Source of the DNA: Campylobacter mucosalis
Lineage (GTDB): Bacteria; Campylobacterota; Campylobacteria; Campylobacterales; Campylobacteraceae
Assembly: GCF_013372205.1 (NCBI RefSeq)
Contig: NZ_CP053831.1
Location: 186,001-250,000, forward strand
Length of the DNA stretch: 64,000 bases
Reading direction: 5' to 3'
Shown here: in pieces, positions 44,109 to 52,641 of the stretch
Layout of the letters: the number at the start of each line of letters is the position of its first letter
Numbering within the stretch: position 1 is the first letter of the stretch
Translations under genes and position numbers: made by a program
The notes under the pieces: generated by a model
The model's database searches: none
What the model saw: only the letters and a program-made list of their open reading frames with translations
What the model was told of the DNA's origin: nothing

Positions 44109-44992
44109 TCTCTTACTCCAAAACAGCCGTAGCCATCGCCACTGACGCAGGCTAGGCAGTGCCTATCGACTTTGATTTTATGGGTTAAATCAGATAAATT
44201 TAGCACATTTTGTATTGTTAAAAGGCTAGAGTTCATCTGCAAAGCCGCGTTAAAATCGCAGTCATAAATTTGCCCATCGTAAGCTACGTTTATTAGTGTT
44301 TTACACATTACATTTTGCAAATTTTCTACTTTGTAGTTTTGCTCTAAAAGGCTTATGTATTCCTCATATTCGTCAAATTTTTTAAGCATTTTTGCAAAAT
44401 TTCCTATCGGGACATTTGCCATACAAAATAATCTATCAAAACTTACGCCATATTTTACCAACTCCTGCTTATATTTTAGCTCAAGTTCTGCTTGGTTTGG
44501 TGGCAGATACGCTCCGTTTGGGTTATAAATCAGGTTTATTTTTTTAATACCAGCTTGATTTAGCAGTTTAAGGGCTAAAATTTGCTTATCAAAACTACCT
44601 TTACCACGCATAGCGTCGTTAAAATCTCTCTCATAAAACGGCACTGATGCCATTATGGTAATGTCAAAATTTTTATAAATTTCTATGAATTTTTGATAAT
44701 TTGGTTCTAAAAGTATAGTCAGGTTTGTTCTTATTAAAATTTCGTCTGCAAAGGCTCTAAAAGAGCTAAAGATATACTCTAAATTTTCATTAAGCTCAGG
44801 TGCGCCACCAGTTACATCAAGCGTCTTAAAGCCAAATTTTTTAAACACCGCCAAAGCCGTATCTATAGTATCCCTACTCATCATCTCATCACGTTTTGGG
44901 TTCGCGCCAACGTGACAGTGATAGCAGGACATATTGCACCTTTTTGTGATGTTTAGTTGCATTGTTTTTGCTAGGTCAAACTCTATATCCAC
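44105..44992 (-). CDS. ArsS-like radical SAM enzyme (rSAM/Cys-rich, TIGR04167-type)
   Basis: The 295-residue protein binds a radical-SAM 4Fe-4S cluster through CNMSCYHC (Cys19, 23, 26) and has a VTGGAPELN segment (about 60). The C-terminal part is cysteine-rich (CKTLINVAYDGQIYDCDFNA; CLACVSGDGYGCFG), the DUF3641-like region of ArsS. ArsS makes arsenosugars from methylated arsenic, but no arsM-type methyltransferase is in the window, so the substrate here is open. Members of this family are named with 'selenodomain-associated' transferases, two of which occur in this operon. It ends in TGA overlapping the next ATG. Confidence 0.8.
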   Translation of the reverse strand: MDIEFDLAKTMQLNITKRCNMSCYHCHVGANPKRDEMMSRDTIDTALAVFKKFGFKTLDVTGGAPELNENLEYIFSSFRAFADEILIRTNLTILLEPNYQKFIEIYKNFDITIMASVPFYERDFNDAMRGKGSFDKQILALKLLNQAGIKKINLIYNPNGAYLPPNQAELELKYKQELVKYGVSFDRLFCMANVPIGNFAKMLKKFDEYEEYISLLEQNYKVENLQNVMCKTLINVAYDGQIYDCDFNAALQMNSSLLTIQNVLNLSDLTHKIKVDRHCLACVSGDGYGCFGVRE

Positions 44993-45951
44993 TATCTTTG
45001 CCTTTTATAAAATTTCATCTTTAAGACGTTGGTTAGAAAATTTGGGCTGGGACTTTCACAAACGCCTAAAAATTCGCTTGTAAAATGGCGAATATTTTTT
45101 ATGCCATTTTTGTTAAATGTCCCACCACAAGTAGCACAGTATACGTATAAATTTGGCTTGTTTTTTGCTTTTATTTGTGACGGATACGCTTTTTTCATAT
45201 CATCATCTCCGCCACTTGCCCCACAACAATTTACATCTAAAAAGCTCTCCTTGTAGTTTGGCACATTATCCTTAAAATCGTTAAAAATTTCTCTTATATT
45301 TCGCTCGTTGCAAGGGAAAAAAGTATGTGCTTCATCCTTTATCTTGCCTAGCAAATTTAGCTCTTTTAGTTTTACATAAATGCTTACAACCTCGACATCA
45401 AGGCGTGGCTTTAGAAAGTGATAGCAGTTTGGACAGGCTGTTATGAGGCGTTTAACACCTTTGCTTTTTAGCAAATTTTTTGTATGCTCTAGGCTTTTTT
45501 CTATGCTAACTCCACTCATAAATAGCGGCTTACCACAACAATCTATGCTAAAATCGGTCGTTTTATCGCATAGATTTTCACAAATATGCTTTGTCGTTTT
45601 TGGATAAAAACCAGGAAAATTGCAACCAAAATATATAAGATCGTCGCATTTTTTATCCGAGTTGTTTGCAAAAATGTAGTTTTGTTTTTGAAATTTCACA
45701 AGATAGCCATTTGGATTTTGCTTGTATCTGTGATCATATACTATATCAGCACCGCTGATATCTTTTGGGCATACGTTGTAGCACTGCTCACAGGCATTGC
45801 AACCATCTGCTAGTTTTGGTGTAGTGGCAAAGTCTTTTAGGTTAATTTGATGTTTTGTTAAAAAATCGCAGTGTTTTGTGCAAGAAGCACACTCTATGCA
45901 CGTATCAGGCGAGTTTTTGGCTATTTTAAGTTTAAATTTTTTGATACTCAT
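44992..45951 (-). CDS. Fe-S oxidoreductase with CCG domains
   Basis: The 319-residue cytoplasmic protein has two N-terminal 4Fe-4S motifs (CIECASCTKHC, about 18-28; CNACEQCYNVCP, about 51-62) and two CCG-type cysteine blocks (DCCGKPLFMSG, about 137; NCCGASGGDDD, about 240), the arrangement of GlpC/HdrB/LutA-like proteins. It likely passes electrons or reduces a disulfide-like substrate. It is followed by the radical SAM gene with a one-base overlap and preceded by the glycosyltransferase-2 gene with a 20-base overlap, so it belongs to the same pathway. Confidence 0.8.
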   Translation of the reverse strand: MSIKKFKLKIAKNSPDTCIECASCTKHCDFLTKHQINLKDFATTPKLADGCNACEQCYNVCPKDISGADIVYDHRYKQNPNGYLVKFQKQNYIFANNSDKKCDDLIYFGCNFPGFYPKTTKHICENLCDKTTDFSIDCCGKPLFMSGVSIEKSLEHTKNLLKSKGVKRLITACPNCYHFLKPRLDVEVVSIYVKLKELNLLGKIKDEAHTFFPCNERNIREIFNDFKDNVPNYKESFLDVNCCGASGGDDDMKKAYPSQIKAKNKPNLYVYCATCGGTFNKNGIKNIRHFTSEFLGVCESPSPNFLTNVLKMKFYKRQR

Positions 45952-46588
45952 CTTCTATCTTTTTAATGTCATAATTTTTACGAAACTTAAATTGTAAAAT
46001 TTGCATTTTAAGTAGCGTTTTTAGCGGATTTTTAAATTTTCTTGCACTTGTTGTTATGGTTTTATCTAGTAGATGAAATTTCACGCCCTGCTTTTTTATC
46101 CTCATGCTAAACTCATAGTCCTCCATTATCGCTATTTGTTTAAAACCACCAAGTTTGTTAAAAAGCTCTTTTGTGATAAAAATTCCTTGATCGCCAAAGG
46201 CAATATTACGCCATTTTACTCTTAAATTTGAGCCAAGTGCTATGAGTTTTAGGATAAAATTTTGGCTATCAAATTTAAGTCTAAAACAGCCAATTTTTGC
46301 CGTTTTAATCGCATTTTGTATATCATAAACAAAATTGGGCGAAATTTTACTATCAGCGTGTAAAAACCATAAAATTTCAAACTTAGCCTTACTAGCACCT
46401 AAATTTAACTGTGCACCACGCCCTTTTGCTGAGCGTATGACTTTGAAATTTGTATCTAGCGTGGGTGTATCGCTAGAGTCTATAAATATCACTTCAAACT
46501 CGCCTTTTAAGTCGTTTAACTGGCTGTTTAGAGCCTTAAGCAGCTCGTAGCTTTCATTATATATCGGAACTATTATCGATACTGCCAT
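45932..46588 (-). CDS. Family-2 glycosyltransferase (rSAM/selenodomain-associated transferase 2)
   Basis: The 218-residue GT-A protein begins AVSIIVPIYNESYELLKAL and has FEVIFIDSSDT, SAKGRGAQLNLGASKA (the GRGAQxNxGA signature of TIGR04283-type proteins) and WFLHADSKISPN. Such transferases recur with ArsS-like radical SAM genes. A C-terminal hydrophobic/basic segment may associate with the membrane. It overlaps the upstream VTT gene by 32 bases and the downstream Fe-S gene by 20. Confidence 0.8.
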   Translation of the reverse strand: MAVSIIVPIYNESYELLKALNSQLNDLKGEFEVIFIDSSDTPTLDTNFKVIRSAKGRGAQLNLGASKAKFEILWFLHADSKISPNFVYDIQNAIKTAKIGCFRLKFDSQNFILKLIALGSNLRVKWRNIAFGDQGIFITKELFNKLGGFKQIAIMEDYEFSMRIKKQGVKFHLLDKTITTSARKFKNPLKTLLKMQILQFKFRKNYDIKKIEDEYQKI

Positions 46589-47222
46589 TTTTTACTCTTT
46601 TTATGCGTTTAGCACCAAAGCTAGAAAGCAAAATAAGTAGGATAGTTAAAATACAAGCTAGAACAAACTCAGATGATTTTATATCTAAAATTTTATCGCC
46701 TAAATTTACCATTACGAAGGTTGCAGGGATAATGCCAAGTAGTGTTGCCAGGCTATACTCTTTTATGCTAACCTGCATAAATCCACAAGCGTAGTTTAGG
46801 GCATTATAAGGCACAAGTGGCATAAGTCTTAGGATTAAAATAAGGCTAAGGCTATCTATTTGGTCGTTTGAAATTTTATATTTTTTTACAAAATTTCTAA
46901 TAGCCTTAAAATTAAAAAATCTAGCTATATAAAACATCAAAACCGAGTTTATCATAGCACCGATTATGGTATAAATACTGCCTTCTAAAAGCCCAAACAT
47001 CGCGCCCGCAACGACTGCTAAAATAGGAACCGGAAAGAAAAATATAGGCATAAGCGAAAAACAAATTATATAAACAATAGGCGAAAACGTGTCATAGTGG
47101 TTAATAAACGCCTTTAACTCATCTACGCCTACATATTTTACTAGCAAGAACGCAATAACGCAAAATGCGAATGCGGCGGCTATCTTAAGCAGGTTGATTA
47201 GCTTGTTTTGCTCTTTTTTCAC
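46557..47222 (-). CDS. TVP38/TMEM64 (VTT domain) membrane protein, copy 2
   Basis: The 221-residue inner-membrane protein has about five hydrophobic spans and the VTT-domain core: PVPILAVVAGAMFG, the FNFKAIRNFVKKY loop, LILRLMPLVPYNALNYACG and GIIPATFVMVNLG. The DedA/VTT superfamily includes lipid scramblases and transporters. It overlaps the first VTT gene by 38 bases and shares only fold-level similarity with it, so the two may form a heteromer. Confidence 0.82.
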   Translation of the reverse strand: MKKEQNKLINLLKIAAAFAFCVIAFLLVKYVGVDELKAFINHYDTFSPIVYIICFSLMPIFFFPVPILAVVAGAMFGLLEGSIYTIIGAMINSVLMFYIARFFNFKAIRNFVKKYKISNDQIDSLSLILILRLMPLVPYNALNYACGFMQVSIKEYSLATLLGIIPATFVMVNLGDKILDIKSSEFVLACILTILLILLSSFGAKRIKRVKNGSIDNSSDI

Positions 47223-47883
47223 TCATTATCTTTTTAGCTACATATATGACTATCGATAGTGCAAACATCATTGTTAAGCCAATAAATAAAACCTTACCGC
47301 CACCCATTAAACTAGCACCAAAATACGAATATACAATGGTTGCTGGGAGTTGACCAATGCCAGTTGCCCAAAAAAAGCTCCAAAAGCCCATAGAGGTAAG
47401 TCCGGCTGCGTAGCTTACAAGGTCAAAGCTTACAAACGGCAGTAGCCTACATACGATGATAGTGTGTTTGCCGTATTTTGTAAAAAACTCATCAGTTGCT
47501 TCAAGTGCCTTTTTCCCAGTTAGCTTCTCAGCCACATCGCGACCCAAAATTCTAGCAATGTAAAAACAAAGAGCCGCCCCAACCATAGCCGAACTCCACG
47601 AAAGTATCGCACCTAAAACCCAGCCAAAAATCATCGCATTTGATAGGGTTATTAAAAACGCTGGAACTGGTGCCATAATACTTTGAAGTACCATTAAAAA
47701 GAAGCTAACACAAGCCGCTGTTGTTTTATCAAAGCTTTGAAGATAGTGAAATACCTCGTTTAGATCAAATTTGCTAAGCATTACGACAGAATCGGTAATT
47801 TGTCTATTAACAGATGGGATAAAAAAATAGCATAAAGCCACAACTAAAACAGCTATCAAAAGTAGTATTTGAGACCTTTTCAC
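47185..47883 (-). CDS. TVP38/TMEM64 (VTT domain) membrane protein, copy 1
   Basis: The 232-residue protein has an N-terminal span, then the VTT core: APVPAFLITLSNAMIFG, a re-entrant-type region ARILGRDVAEKL, CRLLPFVSFDLVSYAAGLT and GIGQLPATIVYSYFG. It overlaps the kinase-fusion gene upstream by 4 bases and the second VTT gene downstream by 38. In rSAM/selenodomain gene sets VTT proteins often accompany the two transferases, which suggests export or flipping of a lipid-linked or small product; this is inference. Confidence 0.82.
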   Translation of the reverse strand: MKRSQILLLIAVLVVALCYFFIPSVNRQITDSVVMLSKFDLNEVFHYLQSFDKTTAACVSFFLMVLQSIMAPVPAFLITLSNAMIFGWVLGAILSWSSAMVGAALCFYIARILGRDVAEKLTGKKALEATDEFFTKYGKHTIIVCRLLPFVSFDLVSYAAGLTSMGFWSFFWATGIGQLPATIVYSYFGASLMGGGKVLFIGLTMMFALSIVIYVAKKIMSEKRAKQANQPA

Positions 47884-49373
47884 TTAAACTCCTTAAAAAA
47901 TTCATCAAGTTTTGATAAGAACTTATCACTAAGATATTTGTTGATTTTTTTGTATGTATATTGATTTTTTATCGCTCTTTTGCCTTGATACTCGACATAC
48001 GCCATAGTACACCAGCTAACTCCCCTAAGGCAAGTCATAGCAAGGTAGGTTTGAAATTTAGCCATATCTACTTTGGTTTTAAAATGGCTCTCATAAAGCC
48101 CTATAAACTCTCTCATATCGCTATCGTTTAAGATTGTATTAGTCTTCCAAAATGTCGTAGTTGGTGCTAAAAAATGGGCTATATCCTGCTCTTTTTCGCC
48201 AATTATAGGCTTTTCCCAGTCTATGATAAATGAGCTTTTGCTTGATATGATAAAATTACCAGAGTTTAGCTCTGTGTTTATAATACAAGGCTCGTTTATA
48301 TCGCGGTTTAGATTAAATTTGCTTACTGCGTTTAAAAACCCTTTTATATGTTTGCTCATGTTTTTATTTGCAAATTTTGATTCTAGGTAGACATTTGCCA
48401 TTTTAAGGCACTCTTTATACATTTCTAATAGCGGTTTTTTAGCTATAAAAAGCGTGTGCTTGGCTGGAATTTTAGTTGTATGAATCTTTGCTAAAAGATA
48501 ACTAGCTATCTTAAAATCGCTTTGATAACGCAAAGGTCTGCCGTCTAAAAATTCCATACTCATCGCGCCTTTTGGTAAAAATATGCTAGGCATAAAGTAC
48601 TTAATAGGTTTTGGTGTAACGCCTGAGGTGGATAAAATTTTAAGTGCGTCAAATTCGTATTTAATTTGATTTTTAAAGCCCATTTGCGATTTTGTGTTTA
48701 TACGAAAAACTTGCGTTTTGTCATCTTTTTTAAATTTATAGTTTATGTTGTATTCGCCGTTTGCTAGAGGCGTTAGCTTTTTTACGTCTAAAATTTGGGC
48801 AAAAATATCCTCTTTTGTATCAATGTCACGAAGTTTTGGCATCTTTTTATAGCTTAGTTTTAGCTCATCAAATTTATCACACATAGCCTTAAATACGTTC
48901 TTTCTAATGCTATAATCAACGCTAAAAATTTCATCTTTTATCTGTTTTAACCCCAAAGCACAATATCCGCCGTCAATGGTTGGAGTGATTGAGATATCGT
49001 GTGTATCAAGACTTTTAAAGCTTTTTTCTATGTGACTTGAGCTTAAATCTATGATGTCGCTTCCAATTAGTAAAATTTTGTCATACCCATAGGTTTTTAC
49101 CTGCTTAAATGCGTTTAACATACGCTCATTTAAGCCATTTCCGTTTTGTGGATAAAATTTATAATCACCAAGTAGCTCTTTTAAAATTTGTGCATTAGGT
49201 GTATAAAATACGAAAATATCGGCGTTTGAAAGTTTTTTAAGCTCATTGTTTATTAGTTTTATTATCTGTTTATGAAGCTTTACTGCTTGTAGTGGGGATA
49301 GAAAATCAAGCAGTCTTGTCTTTGTAAAATTTGGCAGTGGCTCTTTTGTAAAAAATATCAGTGCGTTTTTCAT
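47880..49373 (-). CDS. Fusion of CofC-like transferase 1 (TIGR04282-type) and a kinase-like domain
   Basis: I start the gene at the ATG at 49373, which overlaps the previous stop (ATGA) and begins MKNALIFFTKEPLPNFTKTR, the family N-terminus; the frame extends to 49502 without support. Residues 1-195 match the rSAM/selenodomain-associated transferase 1 (NGLNERM, IGSDIIDLSS, PTIDGGYCALGL, LRDIDTKEDI). Residues about 200-497 resemble choline kinase/aminoglycoside phosphotransferases, with INTELNSGN and FIIDWEKP. The catalytic loop normally reads H-x-D-x-x-x-x-N; here His is Asn and Asp is Glu. The pairing recalls kinase plus nucleotidyltransferase activation of a small alcohol, but function is unknown. 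Confidence 0.75.
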   Translation of the reverse strand: MKNALIFFTKEPLPNFTKTRLLDFLSPLQAVKLHKQIIKLINNELKKLSNADIFVFYTPNAQILKELLGDYKFYPQNGNGLNERMLNAFKQVKTYGYDKILLIGSDIIDLSSSHIEKSFKSLDTHDISITPTIDGGYCALGLKQIKDEIFSVDYSIRKNVFKAMCDKFDELKLSYKKMPKLRDIDTKEDIFAQILDVKKLTPLANGEYNINYKFKKDDKTQVFRINTKSQMGFKNQIKYEFDALKILSTSGVTPKPIKYFMPSIFLPKGAMSMEFLDGRPLRYQSDFKIASYLLAKIHTTKIPAKHTLFIAKKPLLEMYKECLKMANVYLESKFANKNMSKHIKGFLNAVSKFNLNRDINEPCIINTELNSGNFIISSKSSFIIDWEKPIIGEKEQDIAHFLAPTTTFWKTNTILNDSDMREFIGLYESHFKTKVDMAKFQTYLAMTCLRGVSWCTMAYVEYQGKRAIKNQYTYKKINKYLSDKFLSKLDEFFKEFK

Positions 49374-49726
49374 ATAAATAAAATCAAGATGTTTATTGAC
49401 GTTAGAAGCGTTAAAAATATAACTTTTATCTGCTCTAGTGTTAAAATCTCTAAATAGCTCTCTTTTAGTAGATAGTAGATTAAATCCTGTTTGCCAAGCC
49501 ACGAGATGATTAAAAAGAGTAAAATTTCACCAAATATAAATGGCAAAATTTTAATACGTGTTTGAAAAAATGAGTATAGTAGGCCAAAAATGACAAAGCC
49601 TACTATGATATACCTGGTGTGAACTCTCATCTCAAGCCACACCCACAGCGATACTAAAAGCGTCGCACAAAGCCCAAAAAGCAAAGCACAAAACGCGTAA
49701 TATCCTGCTTTTAAAGCGATTTTCAA
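49370..49726 (-). CDS. Four-span membrane protein of unknown function
   Basis: The 118-residue protein has about four hydrophobic segments (roughly 8-30, 38-55, 59-77, 98-118) and no recognised domain. It overlaps the YdjY-like lipoprotein gene by 4 bases upstream and the fusion gene by 4 bases downstream, so it is translated as part of the operon. I do not recognise a family. Confidence 0.65.
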   Translation of the reverse strand: MKIALKAGYYAFCALLFGLCATLLVSLWVWLEMRVHTRYIIVGFVIFGLLYSFFQTRIKILPFIFGEILLFLIISWLGKQDLIYYLLKESYLEILTLEQIKVIFLTLLTSINILILFI

Positions 49727-50373
49727 TTTGCAACCTTAAATGTGATACGAACAAGCGTCCCATCAGGTGGCAATATCTCTTTTACGCCGTTAAATACGAC
49801 TTCGCCACGCTTTTCAACGGCTCCATTTGTGTATGTGTGGTTTGAGATAAGACCGACTGGGCAGCTATCAAGACAAGCAATACAACCTGTATTAAAGCTC
49901 TTTGCAGTTGCTTCGTTTCCGCCAAATCTCATATCGATTGGTTTGCCGTTGCTATCTTTTATGACCTCATTTATGTCGTATGATTTTGTCGCACCATCCC
50001 AAGTTACGCTGATGTTTATTTTATCGCCTTCTACTTGCGTCTGCGCACCATTTTTTAGTGTCATATTATTGCCTGGTTTTGCGCCAATTTTTATCATCGC
50101 TGCATAAAAGTCGTTTTGGTTAGCAAGTGCGATAAATACTGGCTTATCTCCAAAATTTCCACCTTTAAATACAATCGCGTGGCGTGTATTTTCACTAAAA
50201 TACTTGCCATTTACCTTAGCTAGTATCGTGATGGTTTTTGAGTTTTCATCTACTACCATAGGATTTTGCTCACTTAGTTTGCCAGATAGATCGGCCTTTT
50301 GTGCTTGATCGTCTGAGCAACCAGTTGCTAATAGCCCAAGTGTGGCTACTAAAAGAAGTATTTTTTTAAGCAT
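49723..50373 (-). CDS. YdjY-domain lipoprotein with a CxxCxxxCP motif
   Basis: The 216-residue protein has a lipoprotein signal (ILLLVATLGLLATGC, Cys19) and a YdjY-like periplasmic domain (NPMVVDENSKTITILAKVNG; RGEVVFNGVKEILPPDGT). A cysteine motif GCIACLDSCPVG at about 164-175 resembles a ferredoxin-type cluster-binding segment and could hold metal or act in redox chemistry. It lies 9 bases after the double-rhodanese gene and overlaps the membrane protein gene, linking a periplasmic component to the radical SAM operon. Confidence 0.7.
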   Translation of the reverse strand: MLKKILLLVATLGLLATGCSDDQAQKADLSGKLSEQNPMVVDENSKTITILAKVNGKYFSENTRHAIVFKGGNFGDKPVFIALANQNDFYAAMIKIGAKPGNNMTLKNGAQTQVEGDKINISVTWDGATKSYDINEVIKDSNGKPIDMRFGGNEATAKSFNTGCIACLDSCPVGLISNHTYTNGAVEKRGEVVFNGVKEILPPDGTLVRITFKVAN

Positions 50374-50382
50374 AATTTTTCC

Positions 50383-51090
50383 TTATTTTACCAACTCGTA
50401 GTTGTGCTCTTTTGTGCCATCAAGCAGGTTGTATGCCTTAAAGCCCTCTTTTTGTAAAATTTCAGATAGCTTAGCACTTCTGTTTCCACTATAGCAGTGA
50501 GATATCAAAATTTTATCTTTGTTTGCGTTTAAAATTTCTTTGTAGTTTTCTATCGGTTCGCCGTCAGGTATGTTTATAGCGCCTTTCATATGAGCATTTT
50601 CATAGTCCTCTTTTTTTCTAACGTCGATGATTAAGACATCTGGATTTGATGAAATTTTATTAAACTGAGCAGCATTTATACTAGCAAATTTGTATAGGTC
50701 GTAGTTATACTCTTTTACGCCTTGAGCTAGATTAACCTTTTTAAAACCTTTGCTATCAAGTATCTTTTTTGCTTTTGCGCTGTTGCTATTTTCGCCACTT
50801 TGGTTGCAATAGACTATGATATCTTTATCTTGATAGCCATTTAACTCATCAAGCCTACTCTCAAGCTCGCCAACAGGGATGTTAATAGCGTGTTTTAGGT
50901 GTCCCTCGCTATACTCATTTTGGCTTCTTACGTCAATGACTAGGTAGTTTTCCTTTGCTTTATTATCAGCCTCTATCTTTGCTAGATCTGCTCCGCTTAT
51001 CTTTTCTTGGCTAACAGCCTGGCTTTGGCTACAACCAGCAAATAAAGCTAGTAATGCAAAAGGCACAACTATGCTCTTAAAGAATTTCAT
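50383..51090 (-). CDS. Double-rhodanese lipoprotein
   Basis: The 235-residue protein has a lipobox LLALFAGC (Cys20) and two rhodanese domains, each with an active-site cysteine: VYCNQSGENS (Cys95) and HCYSGNRS (Cys199). Both domains keep the VIDVR and HxxxAINIP signatures. It would act at the periplasmic face as a sulfurtransferase or carrier of sulfane-type sulfur or selenium. It is the first gene of the ten-gene operon; the divergent SSS transporter starts 180 bases away, and TTTTGACAT occurs twice in that gap. Confidence 0.82.
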   Translation of the reverse strand: MKFFKSIVVPFALLALFAGCSQSQAVSQEKISGADLAKIEADNKAKENYLVIDVRSQNEYSEGHLKHAINIPVGELESRLDELNGYQDKDIIVYCNQSGENSNSAKAKKILDSKGFKKVNLAQGVKEYNYDLYKFASINAAQFNKISSNPDVLIIDVRKKEDYENAHMKGAINIPDGEPIENYKEILNANKDKILISHCYSGNRSAKLSEILQKEGFKAYNLLDGTKEHNYELVK

Positions 51091-51270
51091 CTTTGCTCCT
51101 TAATTTAAAGTATTTTGACATTAATAGAATTTGTGTTTTGACATAAAATTTGTCTAGTATTTAGCACCTGCTAACTAAGAGCGTGATTTTATATTATTTA
51201 TGTTTAAAGAATATTTAAATATAATCGCACCTTTGGTTTCAGGTTGAAACATTAATTTTCAAGGCATTTT

Positions 51271-52641
51271 ATGACACTTTTTAGTTTGGCATTTTGGGGT
51301 TTTTTGGTTGTTTATGGGGTTGTTTTGTGGCTTATGAGTCCTAAAACTCACGACGAAGGCAGTTTTTTTAGGGGCAGTGACGCAAGTGGCAAAAGCGTAA
51401 ATGTTTGGCTTTTAACGACTAGTATTTTTATTAGCTGGATATTTGCAAAATCCATAACAAATGCCGCAAATTTAGGTGCAAAGTATGGCATAGTTGGTGG
51501 TATAGCTTATGCGAGTTACTGGCTTTGCATACCTGTTGCTGGGCTTGTTCTTTATAGACTAAGGACTAAATTTAACGCAACTAGCTTGGTTGGATTTTTA
51601 AACTCAAACTACGGCAAAATGGCGTCTTTGTGTTTTAGTATAGCCATTTTAATCCGCCTTTTTAATGAGGTTTGGTCAAATACCTCTGTTGTTGGAGGAT
51701 ATTACGGCGAGAGCGGAAGCGCAAATTTCATAACCGCAGCACTACTTTTTACATTTGCAACACTGCTTTATTCGCTAAAAGGCGGACTTAGGGGCAGTAT
51801 CATAACTGACGTTATTCAGGCGTTTATATTTGTTATTGGTGTTGGTTTTGTGCTTATGATTGTTTTGCCAAAATATGAGTTTGCTAAGATAGTTGGTAGT
51901 GGCAACTGGAGCTTTGCTGGTGGAGTAGATCTGCTTTTGGTTGCACTTTTACAAATTTTAAGCTATCCATTTCATGATCCAGTGCTTACAGATAGGGGAT
52001 TTTTGTGTTCACCAAAAAGAATGCTAGTGAGCTTTGTTATAGCTGGTGTTACTGGATTTTTGGCTATTGTGATTTTTAGTTTTATCGGGGTTTATGCAAA
52101 TTTAGAGGGCATTAGTAGCTCAAATATCCCAGCTAGTGTCGCGACAACTTTTGGTTTTACGGCGCTGTTTTTGATGAATATAGTTATGATCTGTGCTGCT
52201 GGTTCTACGCTAGATAGTGCGTTTGCTAGTCTTGCAAAGCTTGTAGCCTATGACTGGCTTAGAATTTTTACGCCACAAGCTATATCAAAAGCAGTTACAA
52301 TCGGTATGATCTCAATGGTTGTAATGGCTGTTGTGGGTAACTTTCCTATGTTTGCAGGGACTGATATTTTAAAGGCAACGACGATAAGTGGAACAATGGT
52401 TATCGGACTTGCACCGATTTTTTTGCTTCACGGAGTTGTGAAGGTAAATAAAATTAGCTTTTATTTAAGCTTCTTTTTTGGATTATTTTGTGGATTTATA
52501 GAGGCATTTAAGGTGCTTCCTAAATTTTTATATATCGGCGATGGTGCGTATGCTGGGCTGCTTGGAGTGAATGTTTATGGGCTTATTGGGTGCTTTGTGC
52601 TTTACATTTTAGGGGCAAAACTTGCTAACTTGCATAAGTGA
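51271..52641 (+). CDS. Sodium:solute symporter (SSS family)
   Basis: The 456-residue inner-membrane protein has about 12-13 spans with SSS-family features: an N-terminal LAFWGFLVVYGVVLW span, LKGGLRGSIITDVIQAFIF (about 169-187; SSS signature region) and ICAAGSTLDSAFASLAKLVAYD (about 308-329). Substrate not evident. The next gene starts 20 bases inside its 3' end, so the two are coupled. Confidence 0.82.
   Translation: MTLFSLAFWGFLVVYGVVLWLMSPKTHDEGSFFRGSDASGKSVNVWLLTTSIFISWIFAKSITNAANLGAKYGIVGGIAYASYWLCIPVAGLVLYRLRTKFNATSLVGFLNSNYGKMASLCFSIAILIRLFNEVWSNTSVVGGYYGESGSANFITAALLFTFATLLYSLKGGLRGSIITDVIQAFIFVIGVGFVLMIVLPKYEFAKIVGSGNWSFAGGVDLLLVALLQILSYPFHDPVLTDRGFLCSPKRMLVSFVIAGVTGFLAIVIFSFIGVYANLEGISSSNIPASVATTFGFTALFLMNIVMICAAGSTLDSAFASLAKLVAYDWLRIFTPQAISKAVTIGMISMVVMAVVGNFPMFAGTDILKATTISGTMVIGLAPIFLLHGVVKVNKISFYLSFFFGLFCGFIEAFKVLPKFLYIGDGAYAGLLGVNVYGLIGCFVLYILGAKLANLHK

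Noticed and set aside
44090..44110. TGA at the end of the ArsS-like radical SAM gene as a possible selenocysteine codon
   Set aside because: Only three codons would follow before another stop, there is no downstream cysteine motif or evident SECIS hairpin, and the TGA forms a normal ATGA overlap with the next gene.
51110..51270. Repeated TTTTGACAT in the divergent rhodanese/SSS intergenic region as an operator
   Set aside because: Two short copies in AT-rich DNA could be overlapping -35 elements or chance; there is not enough to call a binding site.
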